From positions 620,001 through 684,000 of the forward strand of contig CAWHFZ010000007.1 of assembly GCA_963828745.1 (NCBI GenBank): DNA of 64,000 nucleotides, given 5' to 3'. This document shows, in pieces, positions 31,100-39,831 of this stretch. This DNA comes from JAENWD01 sp963828745. GTDB taxonomy: Bacteria; Acidobacteriota; Vicinamibacteria; Vicinamibacterales; JAENWD01. A program made the translations under genes and the position numbers. Every line of letters begins with the position of its first letter. Position 1 is the first letter of the stretch. The notes beneath the pieces are model-generated. The model was not told where the DNA came from, made no database searches, and saw nothing but the letters and a program-made list of their open reading frames with translations.

Positions 31100-31117
31100 A
31101 TTCAAGCTTCGTGCCAA
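31100..31117 (-). promoter_or_regulatory. Sigma-54-like promoter for the nitrate assimilation operon
   Basis: On the minus strand the sequence TTGGCACGAAGCTTGAA matches the sigma-54 consensus TGGCAC-N5-TTGCW with correct GG to TTG spacing. The -12 element reads TTGA instead of TTGC, one mismatch. It lies about 160 bases upstream of the nrtA ATG, leaving a leader of roughly 145 nucleotides. Nitrogen-controlled (NtrC/RpoN) transcription is established for nitrate assimilation in rhizobia. Use of this site is inferred. Confidence 0.5.
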
Positions 31118-32195
31118 GCCCTTCGCAGCGCAAAAATTTTATTTATTTCAATATATTGCAAGGTTGGCGATGCAACGCGCAAGGATAGAGCGTCCGCATC
31201 CAAAATTTGCGATTCGCTCAATTCTTGTGCGGCGCACAAGAATTGAGCAGGCGCAAAAACGGCCTCTTCAAGCGTCTCGGTGGCCTCGTCAGTCGTCTTC
31301 GCCATCATCGGTTTTGGCGCGGCGCCGTCGCCCGGTTTCATCCTGAATTCGTAGGTCATCAGGTGCCACGGCGCGGCCGCCGGCTTGCCGTCCGGCATGG
31401 TCGGCATCGGTGCGCTTTTCGATCTTCGCGACCAGCTCGTCCTTGACGCCGAACACGACGTCGGAATCCAGATATTTGTCGCCCTCCATGAACACATGCG
31501 TGATCAGCGGCTCATAGCCGGGCGCATTGACCAGGAAGTGCACATGCGCCGGCCGCATCGCGTGACGCCGGGTCTGGATGATCATCTCGCCGACCGGACC
31601 GTCGGTCGGGATCGGATAGCTGCACGGCAGAATGGTGCGGAAGAAGAACCGGCCATCGGCGTCGGTGACGAAGCGCGCCCGCGACGACGGCCCCTCGGTC
31701 GCATAGGTCGGCTTCTGTGAATCGTAGAAGCCGTCGTCGTCGGCGTGCCAGATGTCGACGGGAACATTCGCCAGCGGCTTGCCCTTGAGATCGGTGACGC
31801 GGCTCTGCACGAACATCCGCTCGCCCGGCAGATTGGCCGAGACATCGGTGCCGTGCGGCATCACCTTGTGTTCGCCGACATAGAACGGCCCGAGCACGGT
31901 GGTCTCGGTGGCGCCCTCGCGTTCCCGGTGATTGACGGCATCGACCAGCATCGACACGCCCGAGCACGTCGGAGAGCAGGATGAATTCCTGGCGGATCGG
32001 GGTGCACTTCTGACCGGTCCGGGTCAGGAAATCGATCGCGTATTCCCATTCCTCGAAGGTGAGATCGGTCCTGCGGACATAGTCGTGCAGCGATTTCACC
32101 AGTTCCTGCAGCAGGAATTTCGCACGCGGATCCGGCGTGTCGTCAAAGCTGCGGATCACGGCGGCGGTCAGTTCGGTCTCGTTGAATTGGGGCAT
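31102..32195 (-). CDS. Intradiol ring-cleavage dioxygenase (catechol/hydroxyquinol 1,2-dioxygenase type), frame breaks, 3' end uncertain
   Basis: The N-terminal helical domain MPQFNETELTAAVIRSFDDT and RTGQKCTPIRQEFILLSDVLG is followed, after a break near 31960, by the beta-sandwich core TTVLGPFYVGEHKV, DGFYDSQKPTYA, RTILPCSYPIPTDGPVG and HAMRPAHVHFLVNAPGYEPL. This gives the expected two Tyr and two His ligands of Fe(III). It cleaves catechol-type rings between the hydroxyls (beta-ketoadipate-type pathways). Another break is near 31410. The open frame runs to 31102, through a strong hairpin and the sigma-54-like site; a further frame error near 31260 would give a more natural end at the hairpin. 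About 290-325 residues. Confidence 0.8.
31216..31248. terminator. Perfect 15-base inverted repeat (probable terminator)
   Basis: GCTCAATTCTTGTGC at 31216-31230, spacer GGC, GCACAAGAATTGAGC at 31234-31248. It sits after the dioxygenase catalytic region and about 100 bases upstream of the sigma-54-like promoter of nrtA. A terminator for the dioxygenase message is the simplest reading; an operator is an alternative because no long U-run follows directly. Confidence 0.55.
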
Positions 32196-32331
32196 TTTTG
32201 GCTGTCCTGCAGGGTGCGCGATGGCAGGCGTCAGCCTACACCACGCGTTCCTGCCGGGGTAAGCACGGCCGGTTGGAACGGGCACACTTTTCGGCTATCA
32301 AGGCCGCTCCCGCCAGCCGGAGATCAGTCCG

Positions 32332-33611
32332 ATGCTCGCCCCTACCCCCGCCTCGCCCGAATCCGCCGGAATGTCCAAGGCGGCGCTCGACCGCGTCGAA
32401 AATCACCTGAAGCAGCGCTACATCGATGCCGGCCGCTTCCCGGGAACGCAGCTCCTGGTCTATCGCCGCGGCAAGATCGTCCATTCGACCGTGCAGGGCT
32501 TTGCCGACCTCGAGCGCAAGGTGCCGGTCAAGGACGACACGATCTTCCGCATCTATTCGATGACCAAGCCGATCACGAGCGTCGCCTTCATGATGCTGGT
32601 CGAGGAAGGCCGCGTCGCGCTCGACGAGCCCGTCCACAAATACATTCCGGAATGGAAGGATCTCGGCGTGTTCCAGGCCGGCACCGTCGCCCGGCCTTCC
32701 TGACCAAGCCGCCGTCGCGGCCGATGCTGATCGTCGACCTGCTGCGGCACACCTCCGGCCTCACCTACGGCTTCCAGCAGCGCTCCAATGTCGATGCCGC
32801 CTATCGCGAGAACAAGATCGGCGAGGTCGACAAGGCCGGCACGCTGCAGACCATGATCGACGACCTCGCCAAAATCCCGCTGGAGTTCTCGCCGGGCGAA
32901 GCCTGGAACTATTCGGTCGCCACCGACGTGCTCGGCTATCTCGATCGGCAAGATCAGCGGCATGCCGTTCGAGCAGTTCCTGAAGGAGCGCATCTTCGAT
33001 CCGCTCGGCATGAACGACACCGACTTCTTCGTGCCGGCCGACAAGGCGCATCGTTTCGCGGCCTGCTATTCGGCCGACCCGAAGGGCGGCATGACCTTCC
33101 ACGCCGCCGAGCGCAAGGGCAACCTGACGCTGCAGGACGATCCGACGACGAGTTCGTTCCTGTCGCCGCCCTCCTTCATCTCCGGCGGCGGCGGATTGTG
33201 CTCGACGGCGGCCGACTATCTCACCTTCTGCCGCGCGCTGCTCAATGGCGGCGAACTCGGCGGCGTCAGGCTGCTCGGCGCCGAAGACGCTGACGCTGAT
33301 GACGTCGAACCATCTGCCCGGCGGGCTGCGATCTGCCGGGATGTCGCGCTCGCTGTTCAGCGAGGCGACCTATAACGGCATCGGCTTCGGTCTCGGCTTC
33401 GCCGTGACCATGAACCCGGCGCAGACGCTGATTCCCGGCAGCCCCGGCGAATATAATTGGGGCGGCGCGGCGACGACGTCGTTCTGGATCGATCCGGCCG
33501 AAGAGCTGATCACGATCTTCATGACGCAGGTGCTGCCGTCGAGCGCCTACCCGCTGCGGCGCGAACTGCGCACGCATGGTCTATTCGGCGATCACCGAGA
33601 GCAATCTCTGA
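32332..33611 (+). CDS. Serine hydrolase of the beta-lactamase/esterase family, four frame breaks
   Basis: The class C beta-lactamase-like fold is indicated by the SxxK motif in FRIYSMTKPITSVAFMMLVE, the Tyr motif in GEAWNYSVATDVLGYL and the late GGGG turn ISGGGGLCSTAADYLTFCRA. The third motif region is in EYNWGGAATTSFWIDPAEEL. Frame changes occur near 32695, 32950, 33285 and 33580, and the end reads SAITESNL. About 425 residues. No signal peptide is seen, so it is a cytoplasmic esterase or peptidase-like enzyme rather than a true lactamase. Confidence 0.82.
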
Positions 33612-33620
33612 AGCATGCAC

Positions 33621-33650
33621 CGATCCCGCGGCATCAGCGCCGCGGGATCG
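33621..33650. terminator. Bidirectional hairpin terminator between converging genes
   Basis: CGATCCCGCGGC at 33621-33632, loop ATCAGC, GCCGCGGGATCG at 33639-33650: a perfect 12-base stem. It lies exactly between the end of the serine hydrolase (plus strand) and the end of the TRAP large-permease gene (minus strand). Confidence 0.75.
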
Positions 33651-33659
33651 AGGTTCCGC

Positions 33660-34982
33660 TCATTTCAGCATCTCCGGCACGATCAGGCGCGGCAGGAACA
33701 GCGATACGCTGGGCCAGATGATCAGCGCCGCCAGCACCAGCAGCATCGGGATCAGCATGATCACCGTGTCCTTGAGCGCATAGCGCAGCCGCACGCCCGC
33801 GATCGAGCAGGCGATCATCAGGCACAGGCCGTAGGGCGGCGTCACCAGCCCGAACGCCAGCGAGACGATCGAGATGATCGCGAACTGCACCGGATGCAGA
33901 TCGACCGACCGCGCCAGCGGCTCGAGCACGGTGCCGACGATCACGATCGCCGGAATGGCGTCGAGGAAGCAGCCGACCACCAGAAAGCAGAACGCGATGA
34001 AGAAGCCCGCCGCGATCGGTCCCATGCCCCAGGTCGAGACGTTGGCCAGCAGCGCCTCCGGAATCTTGTAGTAGGCCAGCAGCCAGCCGAATGCGCTGGC
34101 GGTGCCGACGCAGAACAGCGCGACCCCGGCGAGGCGCCCGGTGTCGAGCAAGGCCTTGTAGAGCTCCTTCGCGCCGGTTTCCCGGTAGAAGAACGTCGAC
34201 AGCGCCACCGAATACAGCACCGCGACGCAGGCGGATTCGGTCGCGGTGAACCAGCCCAGCAGGATGCCGCCGACGATGATGAACGGCGTCATCAGCGCCG
34301 GTATCGAGCGCCAGATGCGAGCAGCGCATCTCGACCCAGGTCGACTTTCGGATAGGTCGGATAGCCGCGGCGCACCGCATAGATATGCACGGTCACCATC
34401 TGCGCGCCGGCGATCAGCAGTCCCGGCACGATGCCGGCCAGATACATCGCGGCGATCGAGGTCGAGATCAGCCCGCCCCACACGATCATCAGGATCGACG
34501 GCGGGATGATGACGGCGAGCACCGCCGACACCGCGGTGATGGCGATCGAGAACGAGAGGTCGTAGCCCTCCTTGGTCTGGGCATCGATGAAGATCTTGGA
34601 CTGGCTCGCCGCATCCGCGGTCGAGGAGCCGGAGATGCCGGCAAAGAACACCGACAGCACGACGTTGATCTGCGCCAGCGAGCCCGGCCAGTGCCCGACC
34701 ATGGCGCGCGACAGCGCCACCAGCCGGTCGGTGATGCCGCCGATGCTCATCAGGTTGGCGGTCGAGCAGGAAGAACGGCACCGACAGCAGGATGAAGGAA
34801 TTGTAGGCGTTGAAGGTTTCCTGCGCGAGCATCATCATCGACAGCCGCGGCTCGATCAGCAGGATCGGCAGGCAGGCAAGCCCGAGCGCGAAGGCGACCG
34901 GCACGCGTATGATGAGCAGGCCAACGAAAGTACCGAACAGGACCATCGCGGCCTGCCCGGCAGAAAGAACATTGCCGCTCAT
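33660..34982 (-). CDS. dctM: TRAP transporter large permease subunit (DctM), frame breaks
   Basis: About twelve hydrophobic helices, starting MSGNVLSAGQAAMVLFGTFV. Family-typical segments include VPVAFALGLACLPILLIEPR, FFAGISGSSTADAASQSKIF, AVSAVLAVIIPPSILMIVWG and AFGLVTPPYGLCLMIACSIAG. It is the sodium-coupled transport subunit of a tripartite ATP-independent transporter. Frame changes near 34755 and 34325 split it. Length 440 residues. The ATG overlaps the stop of the small-permease gene in an ATGA, once a likely one-base error upstream is removed. Confidence 0.87.
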   Translation of the reverse strand: MSGNVLSAGQAAMVLFGTFVGLLIIRVPVAFALGLACLPILLIEPRLSMMMLAQETFNAYNSFILLSVPFFLLDRQPDEHRRHHRPAGGAVARHGRALAGLAGADQRRAVGVLCRHLRLLDRGCGEPVQDLHRCPDQGGLRPLVLDRHHRGVGGARRHHPAVDPDDRVGRADLDLDRRDVSGRHRAGTADRRRADGDRAYLCGAPRLSDLSESRPGSRCAARIWRSIPALMTPFIIVGGILLGWFTATESACVAVLYSVALSTFFYRETGAKELYKALLDTGRLAGVALFCVGTASAFGWLLAYYKIPEALLANVSTWGMGPIAAGFFIAFCFLVVGCFLDAIPAIVIVGTVLEPLARSVDLHPVQFAIISIVSLAFGLVTPPYGLCLMIACSIAGVRLRYALKDTVIMLIPMLLVLAALIIWPSVSLFLPRLIVPEMLK

Positions 34983-35497
34983 TGATGTCGCCCCAACCAG
35001 AATCCGCATTTCGTCGACAATCTGTTCACCGGCGAACACGATCCAGGTGACGCCGGCCACCGGCCAGGCGACGTGGATCAGCCAAAGCGGCAGATCGGCC
35101 AGCTCCGACGTTCTGTTCCAGGCAAAGCGCGTGAACTCGATGCCGGCCGATACGAACACCAGCGCCAGCGCCAGCATGCCGAGCCGCGCCAGAATCCGCA
35201 CCATGGCTTCGCTTCGGCGCGACAGGTCAGGCCAGACGTCGACTTCGAAATGCTGCGACTCTCTGACGCCGACCATGGCGCCGATCATGATCGTCCAGAT
35301 GAACATGAACCGCGCCATCTCCTCGGTCCAGATGTAGGACGGAATGAAAGGCGTGTAGCGCGAGATGATCTGCAGCGTGACCGGAATGACCAGAATGCCG
35401 ACAGCAGGCGGCGAGCAGGATTTCCAGCAGTTTGGCATAGGCCGCCGTTGCTCGGCGCCATGGCGACGGGTTCGGTGGCATCGGTATTTCGGTCATC
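34979..35497 (-). CDS. dctQ: TRAP transporter small permease subunit (DctQ), frame breaks
   Basis: The start MTEIPMPPNPSPWRRATAAY is preceded by a GGAGG ribosome site. After a break near 35400 come the four DctQ helices: VGILVIPVTLQIISRYTPFI, ARFMFIWTIMIGAMVGVRES (with the family WTEEMAR motif before it), ARLGMLALALVFVSAGIEFT and LIHVAWPVAGVTWIVFAGEQ. As printed the frame runs into DctM without a stop. Deleting one base in the GTTGGGGCGACATCAATGA stretch gives a stop that overlaps the DctM start. About 173 residues. Confidence 0.82.
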
Positions 35498-35527
35498 GAC
35501 GCCTCCGGGGGATCACAATCACGCAAT

Positions 35528-35551
35528 GGGGCAAGCCGTCCGGCTTGCCCC
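35528..35551 (-). promoter_or_regulatory. Intercistronic hairpin between dctP and dctQ
   Basis: GGGGCAAGCCG at 35528-35538, two-base loop TC, CGGCTTGCCCC at 35541-35551. It lies between the binding-protein stop and the small-permease start. As at the nrtA-nrtB junction, a stable hairpin directly after a binding-protein gene suggests differential mRNA stability. Confidence 0.65.
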
Positions 35552-35582
35552 GGACGTCCGGTCGCGTGGGCGGCGACAGTTC

Positions 35583-36581
35583 TCAGACGACGTTGATCTT
35601 CTCGAAAATGCCTTCCGCGCCGATTTCCTTGGCGTAGGTGGCCATCACGGGATCGGCGAGCTTCTTCATGGCGTCGCGTTCTTCGAACGGAACGCGCTTG
35701 AGCTTGCCGGCCTTCTCCAGCGTGTCGAGCTTGACGACCTCTTCACTCGACTCCAGCTGACGGCCGTAGTCGCCGGCCTCCTTGCCGGCCTTCATGATCG
35801 CGTCCTGCAAGTCCTTGGGCAGGGTCTTCAGCGTCTTCACCGAGAAGCAGATCGGCCGGATCGACACGGCGTGCTGGGTCAGGTTGAGATGCGGGGCCAC
35901 TTCGTAGAACTTCATCGCCTCGACGCCGGCCGCCTCGTTCTCGCCGGCCGCTATCACGCCGTTCTGGATCGCGTTGTAGATTTCGTTATAGGCGATCACC
36001 GTCGGGCTCATGCCGACGGCCGCGAAGGTCTTCGACCAGATCGGCGCGCCCTGTACGCGCACCTTGAGGCCCTTGAGGTCGGCGAGAAGTCTTGAGCGGC
36101 TTGTTGGCGAAGATGTTGCGGATGCCGCCGCCGGAATAGCCGATCAGAACGACCTCGGCCTTGGCCGCGACTTCGTCGGCGATCGGCGCCAGGATATTGG
36201 CTTCGACGACCTTGTTCATGTGCTCGATGCCCTTGAACACGAAGGGCGCGTCGATGAACGGGGCCGCCTTGGCGAAGGTCGACATGTGAGCCGGCGAGAC
36301 GATGCCGTAATCGACGGCTTTGCCCTGCGACATGTACTCGAAATACTGCTTTTCGAGGCCGAGCGACGAGTTCCTGTGCAGCGTGAAGTTGACGGGCTTG
36401 CCGTAGTACTTCTTCACCAGCTCTTCGAACCTGAGCAGCGCCCGGTTGAAGGCGTGGTCGTCGTTGAACTGGACCGCGCCGTTCAGCGTGATCGGCGACT
36501 GTGCCCTGAGGATCGACGGCATTCCCAAGAAGCCGCCGCAGTGGTCGCACCGAGCCCAGCGAGAAATGATCTTCGCTTCAT
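35583..36581 (-). CDS. dctP: TRAP transporter substrate-binding protein (DctP), frame breaks
   Basis: The signal region MKRRSFLAGLGATTAAAS is Tat-like. After a break near 36530 the mature protein reads LRAQSPITLNGAVQFNDDHA, AVDYGIVSPAHMSTFAKAAP and AEVVLIGYSGGGIRNIFANK. After another near 36090 comes LKGLKVRVQGAPIWSKTFAA, then EIYNAIQNGVIAAGENEAAG. The R-V-x-G/P ... N-A-I-Q-x-G-x-I/V-D/A pattern is characteristic of DctP; the conserved arginine that binds a carboxylate is in KVRVQG. About 330 residues. The ligand is probably an organic acid. It is the first gene of dctPQM and has an AGGGGA site. Confidence 0.87.
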
Positions 36582-36777
36582 CGTTTCCCCTCCCTGATGC
36601 TCCGGCCCTGTCACCGGGCCGTGAGCGCAGCCGATATGCGGCTTGCGGTTCCGAGCGTATGCAAAAGCGTGTGGCGATGGAAGCCATTTCCAATGCACGG
36701 GATGGACCACTCAGTTTACGCACCATGATGCGGCGCACATCGCGACCTCGCCGTCGGTCACGATCTCGAAATTCGGA

Positions 36778-37526
36778 CTAAAATCCTTGGTGGATGCCGG
36801 CCGCATCTCCTATGATCTCGATCATAGGACTATGATCACGATCATTGGGCGCCGATCCGGGACTTGCGTTGCCAAAACCCTCACTGCCGATGCGTCTCGC
36901 CCTGCTGGTGGCGGGTACCATGCTGCCGCTGATCATTTTCGCGGTTTCGCCGCGGACATAGTCGCGTCCGTCCCGGAGCGACGCCAGCACAATGTGCCAT
37001 TCGCGGGAACACGCCAGCGTGTACAGCATTTCCGCAATCGCCTTGTGCGAATCGAGGAGAGTCAGGAACGTGTTCAATCCGTCCCATATCTTCGCTTCGG
37101 CATCCAGCAGCGGCGATTGACGAAGCGCCTCGACAACTGCAAGAAGAGTTCCATTTCTCGAATAGACCATGGTCTGCGGATCCGTCGTGACATCGGCTAC
37201 CTCGGCAAGTGTCGACAGTTCTTCCGGAGTTGCGCCCTGGAATGGGTCGGTGACAAACAATTCTCTCAAAGGAGGAGCCGCGGTGACCTTGCCAAAAAGC
37301 TTTTCCCATTCCTCTTTTCCAAGCAGCGGAGAGAGATCGGGATAAGAGGAACACCTGGCTTCGTCAGCGCTGTCTGGATTTGGTCGAGGGCCTGTTTGTA
37401 TTTTTCGGAATCCGTAAAGAGACTCGCAATTTGAAACGGGAATTTCGCATCCCATTGCGCCAGCATGATAAGGCGGTTCAGCCAGTCGATTATATCCGCG
37501 TCCTTTTCCGGCTTCGTTTTTTCCAT
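36778..37526 (-). CDS. Partner protein of the KAP NTPase, unknown function, one frame break
   Basis: The start MEKTKPEKDADIIDWLNRLI is 13 bases after the NTPase stop, so the two are co-transcribed. The first part (residues 1-65, ...FPFQIASLFTDSEKYKQALD) changes frame near 37335 to LGKEEWEKLFGKVTAAPPLR. It continues EWHIVLASLRDGRDYVRGETA. It is largely helical with no signal peptide or membrane segment. The last ~30 residues (SPMIEIIGDAAGIHQGF) overlap the tandem palindromes, so the natural end may be earlier. I recognise no domain. A cytosolic effector or regulator working with the NTPase is conjecture. Confidence 0.55.
36809..36847. promoter_or_regulatory. Tandem palindromic operator-like sites
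   Basis: CCTATGATCTCGATCATAGG at 36809-36828 is a perfect palindrome around two bases. A second related palindrome, ATGATC-AC-GATCAT, lies at 36832-36845. The centres are 20 bases apart, about two helical turns, as expected for cooperative binding of two repressor dimers. They lie upstream of dctP, about 230 bases from its start, and inside the end of the converging frame of the KAP partner gene. A GntR/IclR-type regulator site for the TRAP operon is likely; no regulator gene is adjacent. Confidence 0.5.
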
Positions 37527-37539
37527 AGTGTGCAGCCGT

Positions 37540-39587
37540 CTATTTTTTGTCCTCTTCGCCTTTGGCCGATGTCGATGATGGCGAGAATACGTCCTGCGAA
37601 ATCGATCCCAGCCTGAAGTTCGAGCCGACGAGCCGCTGAAAGGACAACCGTTGGCAATACTGTTTGATGCGCCGGGGATTGTTGCCGGCGATACTTTGAA
37701 TAATGTCGCCGGCAGGCGTCCAATGAGGATACTGTGCGGCAATCAGACGTTGTGTCTGCTCGGCTGTTCTCGGGGGAACGCGAGTCCTGAATTGGATGAT
37801 CTTCTCGAGGTACTCCCGTCCCTTGGTCGCAAAATCGCCTGTACTATCCGTGAACAGTTCCTTGTAGCGAAGGCGAAGACCCTGGGCGATCAATCGTTCG
37901 TCGACGGCAATAATGAAGATGCAGCGCGATCGGTTCAGGGCGATCCGTATCGATTCCATGATATCGAGAGCGACATCCGGTTGAGCACGATCAAGGTCAT
38001 CGATGAATACATAGACGGGGACTTCCCCTGCTTCCTTAAGCAAATCATCAAAACTTTTCTGGAAGTTTTGAAGTGCATCGATGGCCTTGCTGGACACGTC
38101 GGTGCCCTGCTCGGAAGAAAATCCGCCAGCTTTAGTTTCAAAACCAAATAAGCCGCGCAGACCTGAAACAAGCGGGGACATAGTAGAGAGTGCGCTTATC
38201 GCACCCTGAACCACTGCGGACAGCATGGCTTCCTGGGTGACGGCGGTGGTCGGAGTGCGCTTGCTGAATACTCCCGTATTCCGTGCTGTCCAACTCCCTT
38301 ACAAATTCTTCATATCTTGTGAGCTTTGGCGGACTCCTTCCTGGCGAAGAAGTCATACGTGAGGAAGTCCACGGTGCGCCCGACAATTCCATCAAGGCCG
38401 CCACTTTCAGGTTCATTCTGCCGAGCAGCTTGTTCGGTAGGAATCATCGGAGATTCTTCTTCCTTTGTCAGTACATCCTTCGCGATTTTCAATATCAATG
38501 CGCGCCAGAGTTTCTCCGATGTCGTATAGGGCCACGCTGAAAACTCTACAAACTTGACTCGTCCTGCTCCCTGTTCCAGATGACCTTTCATAAAGTGGAC
38601 GAGTGTCGTCTTTCCTTCGCCCCACTCTCCGAAGATGCCGATCGTAAAAGACGACTTGAGCGCTTCATGTTGCCGGATGAAGTCTGCAAGCGCCCGGGCA
38701 TGCTGATTCATATCGAGCAAATCGCCTGTCGGATTTTCCAAAGGGGCGTCGAAGCCGTTGTTCGCTTGTTCTCTCTCCGGAGAAAATGTTCCATTGTTCT
38801 TTCACGATGTCTGTTTGTCGTACCGGCCACTGGATTCGCCCCACCAGGACCAGGAGTAGAAAAATACCGAGCAGGGCAGCACCCGCCATATCGAAAGCCT
38901 GATAACCGAACAAAATGAGGCACCTCCAATGGCAACAGTAAAAGGCCATGAACTTGTGGCTGCCAACATGCCTGGCCTCGCGATTCTGGGAATAAACCAT
39001 CGGACAAGTAGCAACAAGACCAGAACCGGTATGAAACTCGTAACGAGCAGGATGAACGGTTTGAGGAGGAGATATTCCGCTCTGGTTCGATGGAATTTCG
39101 TTTCGCAGTCGCCTTGACTGTCTGCAGGTCAGCGGTCGCCTTTATCATCCGCGCATTCAATTGATCGAGTTCCGTTGTCAGGGCTTGCTCAAGAACTCCG
39201 GTTTGGAATTTCTGTCTATTGAACTCCTGATAGGACTTGGCGACATCTGGTGGAATGGACGGGAGGTTCCTTGGCCCTGCCGAGATCGGGATAAAGTTCG
39301 GTGAAGGCTTTTAGGTTGGAGTTCAGCGCCAGTTGCTCGATTCTCGTTTCCGTAAGTTTCTTCTGAAAGGCTTTCACTTCTTCCTGCAGGCGTGAAAGTT
39401 CGTCCGTTTGTCGCAAAACGCCGTCGCGTTCGAGTATTGATTGCTCATCGGGCTCCCAGTCGTGAAAGAACTCACTGAGCGTGCGATCCGCCAGCGTCCA
39501 CAGCCCCATTCCGCCAATCACCAGCGAACCAAGCAGGACGATATCGGCTCCTGAAAGAGGTAATTTCGCAATATCTTTGTTTTGCAT
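37540..39587 (-). CDS. Membrane-anchored KAP family P-loop NTPase, several frame breaks
   Basis: The N-terminal membrane helix SGADIVLLGSLVIGGMGLWT is followed by a coiled coil (LSRLQEEVKAFQKKLTETRI). After breaks near 39260 and 39090 come two or more further hydrophobic helices (e.g. FDMAGAALLGIFLLLVLVGR). The NTPase then shows Walker A in FTIGIFGEWGEGKTTLVHFM and, after a break near 38290, Walker B in VPVYVFIDDLDRAQPDVALD. The sensor-like segments are CIFIIAVDERLIAQ and GNNPRRIKQYCQRL. The DDLDR box identifies KAP NTPases, a group including PifA, linked to phage exclusion. About 680 residues. Its base composition is more AT-rich than either flank, which suggests transfer. Confidence 0.75.
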
Positions 39588-39831
39588 CGGTTGCTGTGAG
39601 GAATCTGCCTTCAGACGTTCAGCGCAAGGCTGACGGCGCGAATGCCGACCAGTCTCTATCTTGAGAAAGCGGTTTCAGCCTAGCCCGACGCGTCAAACGA
39701 AGTCAACGCTGAAGGCGGGAGTCTCCGACGTGCTTCGGCGCATCCAAAGACGCTCGGCATGGCGAGCATTCGTGGTGAACGCGGTTGTGGACGTGAACTT
39801 ACTGTCTCGGCGAAAGCCCGCCGCGGTTCGT

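Noticed and set aside
31216..31248. The 15-base palindrome as an NtrC binding site
   Set aside because: It lacks the TGCAC-N-GTGCA pattern of NtrC sites and has a 3-base loop fitting an RNA hairpin better.
33660..35438. A DctQ-DctM fusion protein in one continuous frame
   Set aside because: Natural DctQM fusions exist, but here one base change in GTTGGGGCGACATCAATGA gives a DctQ stop overlapping a DctM ATG, the usual arrangement. Frame errors are everywhere in this window.
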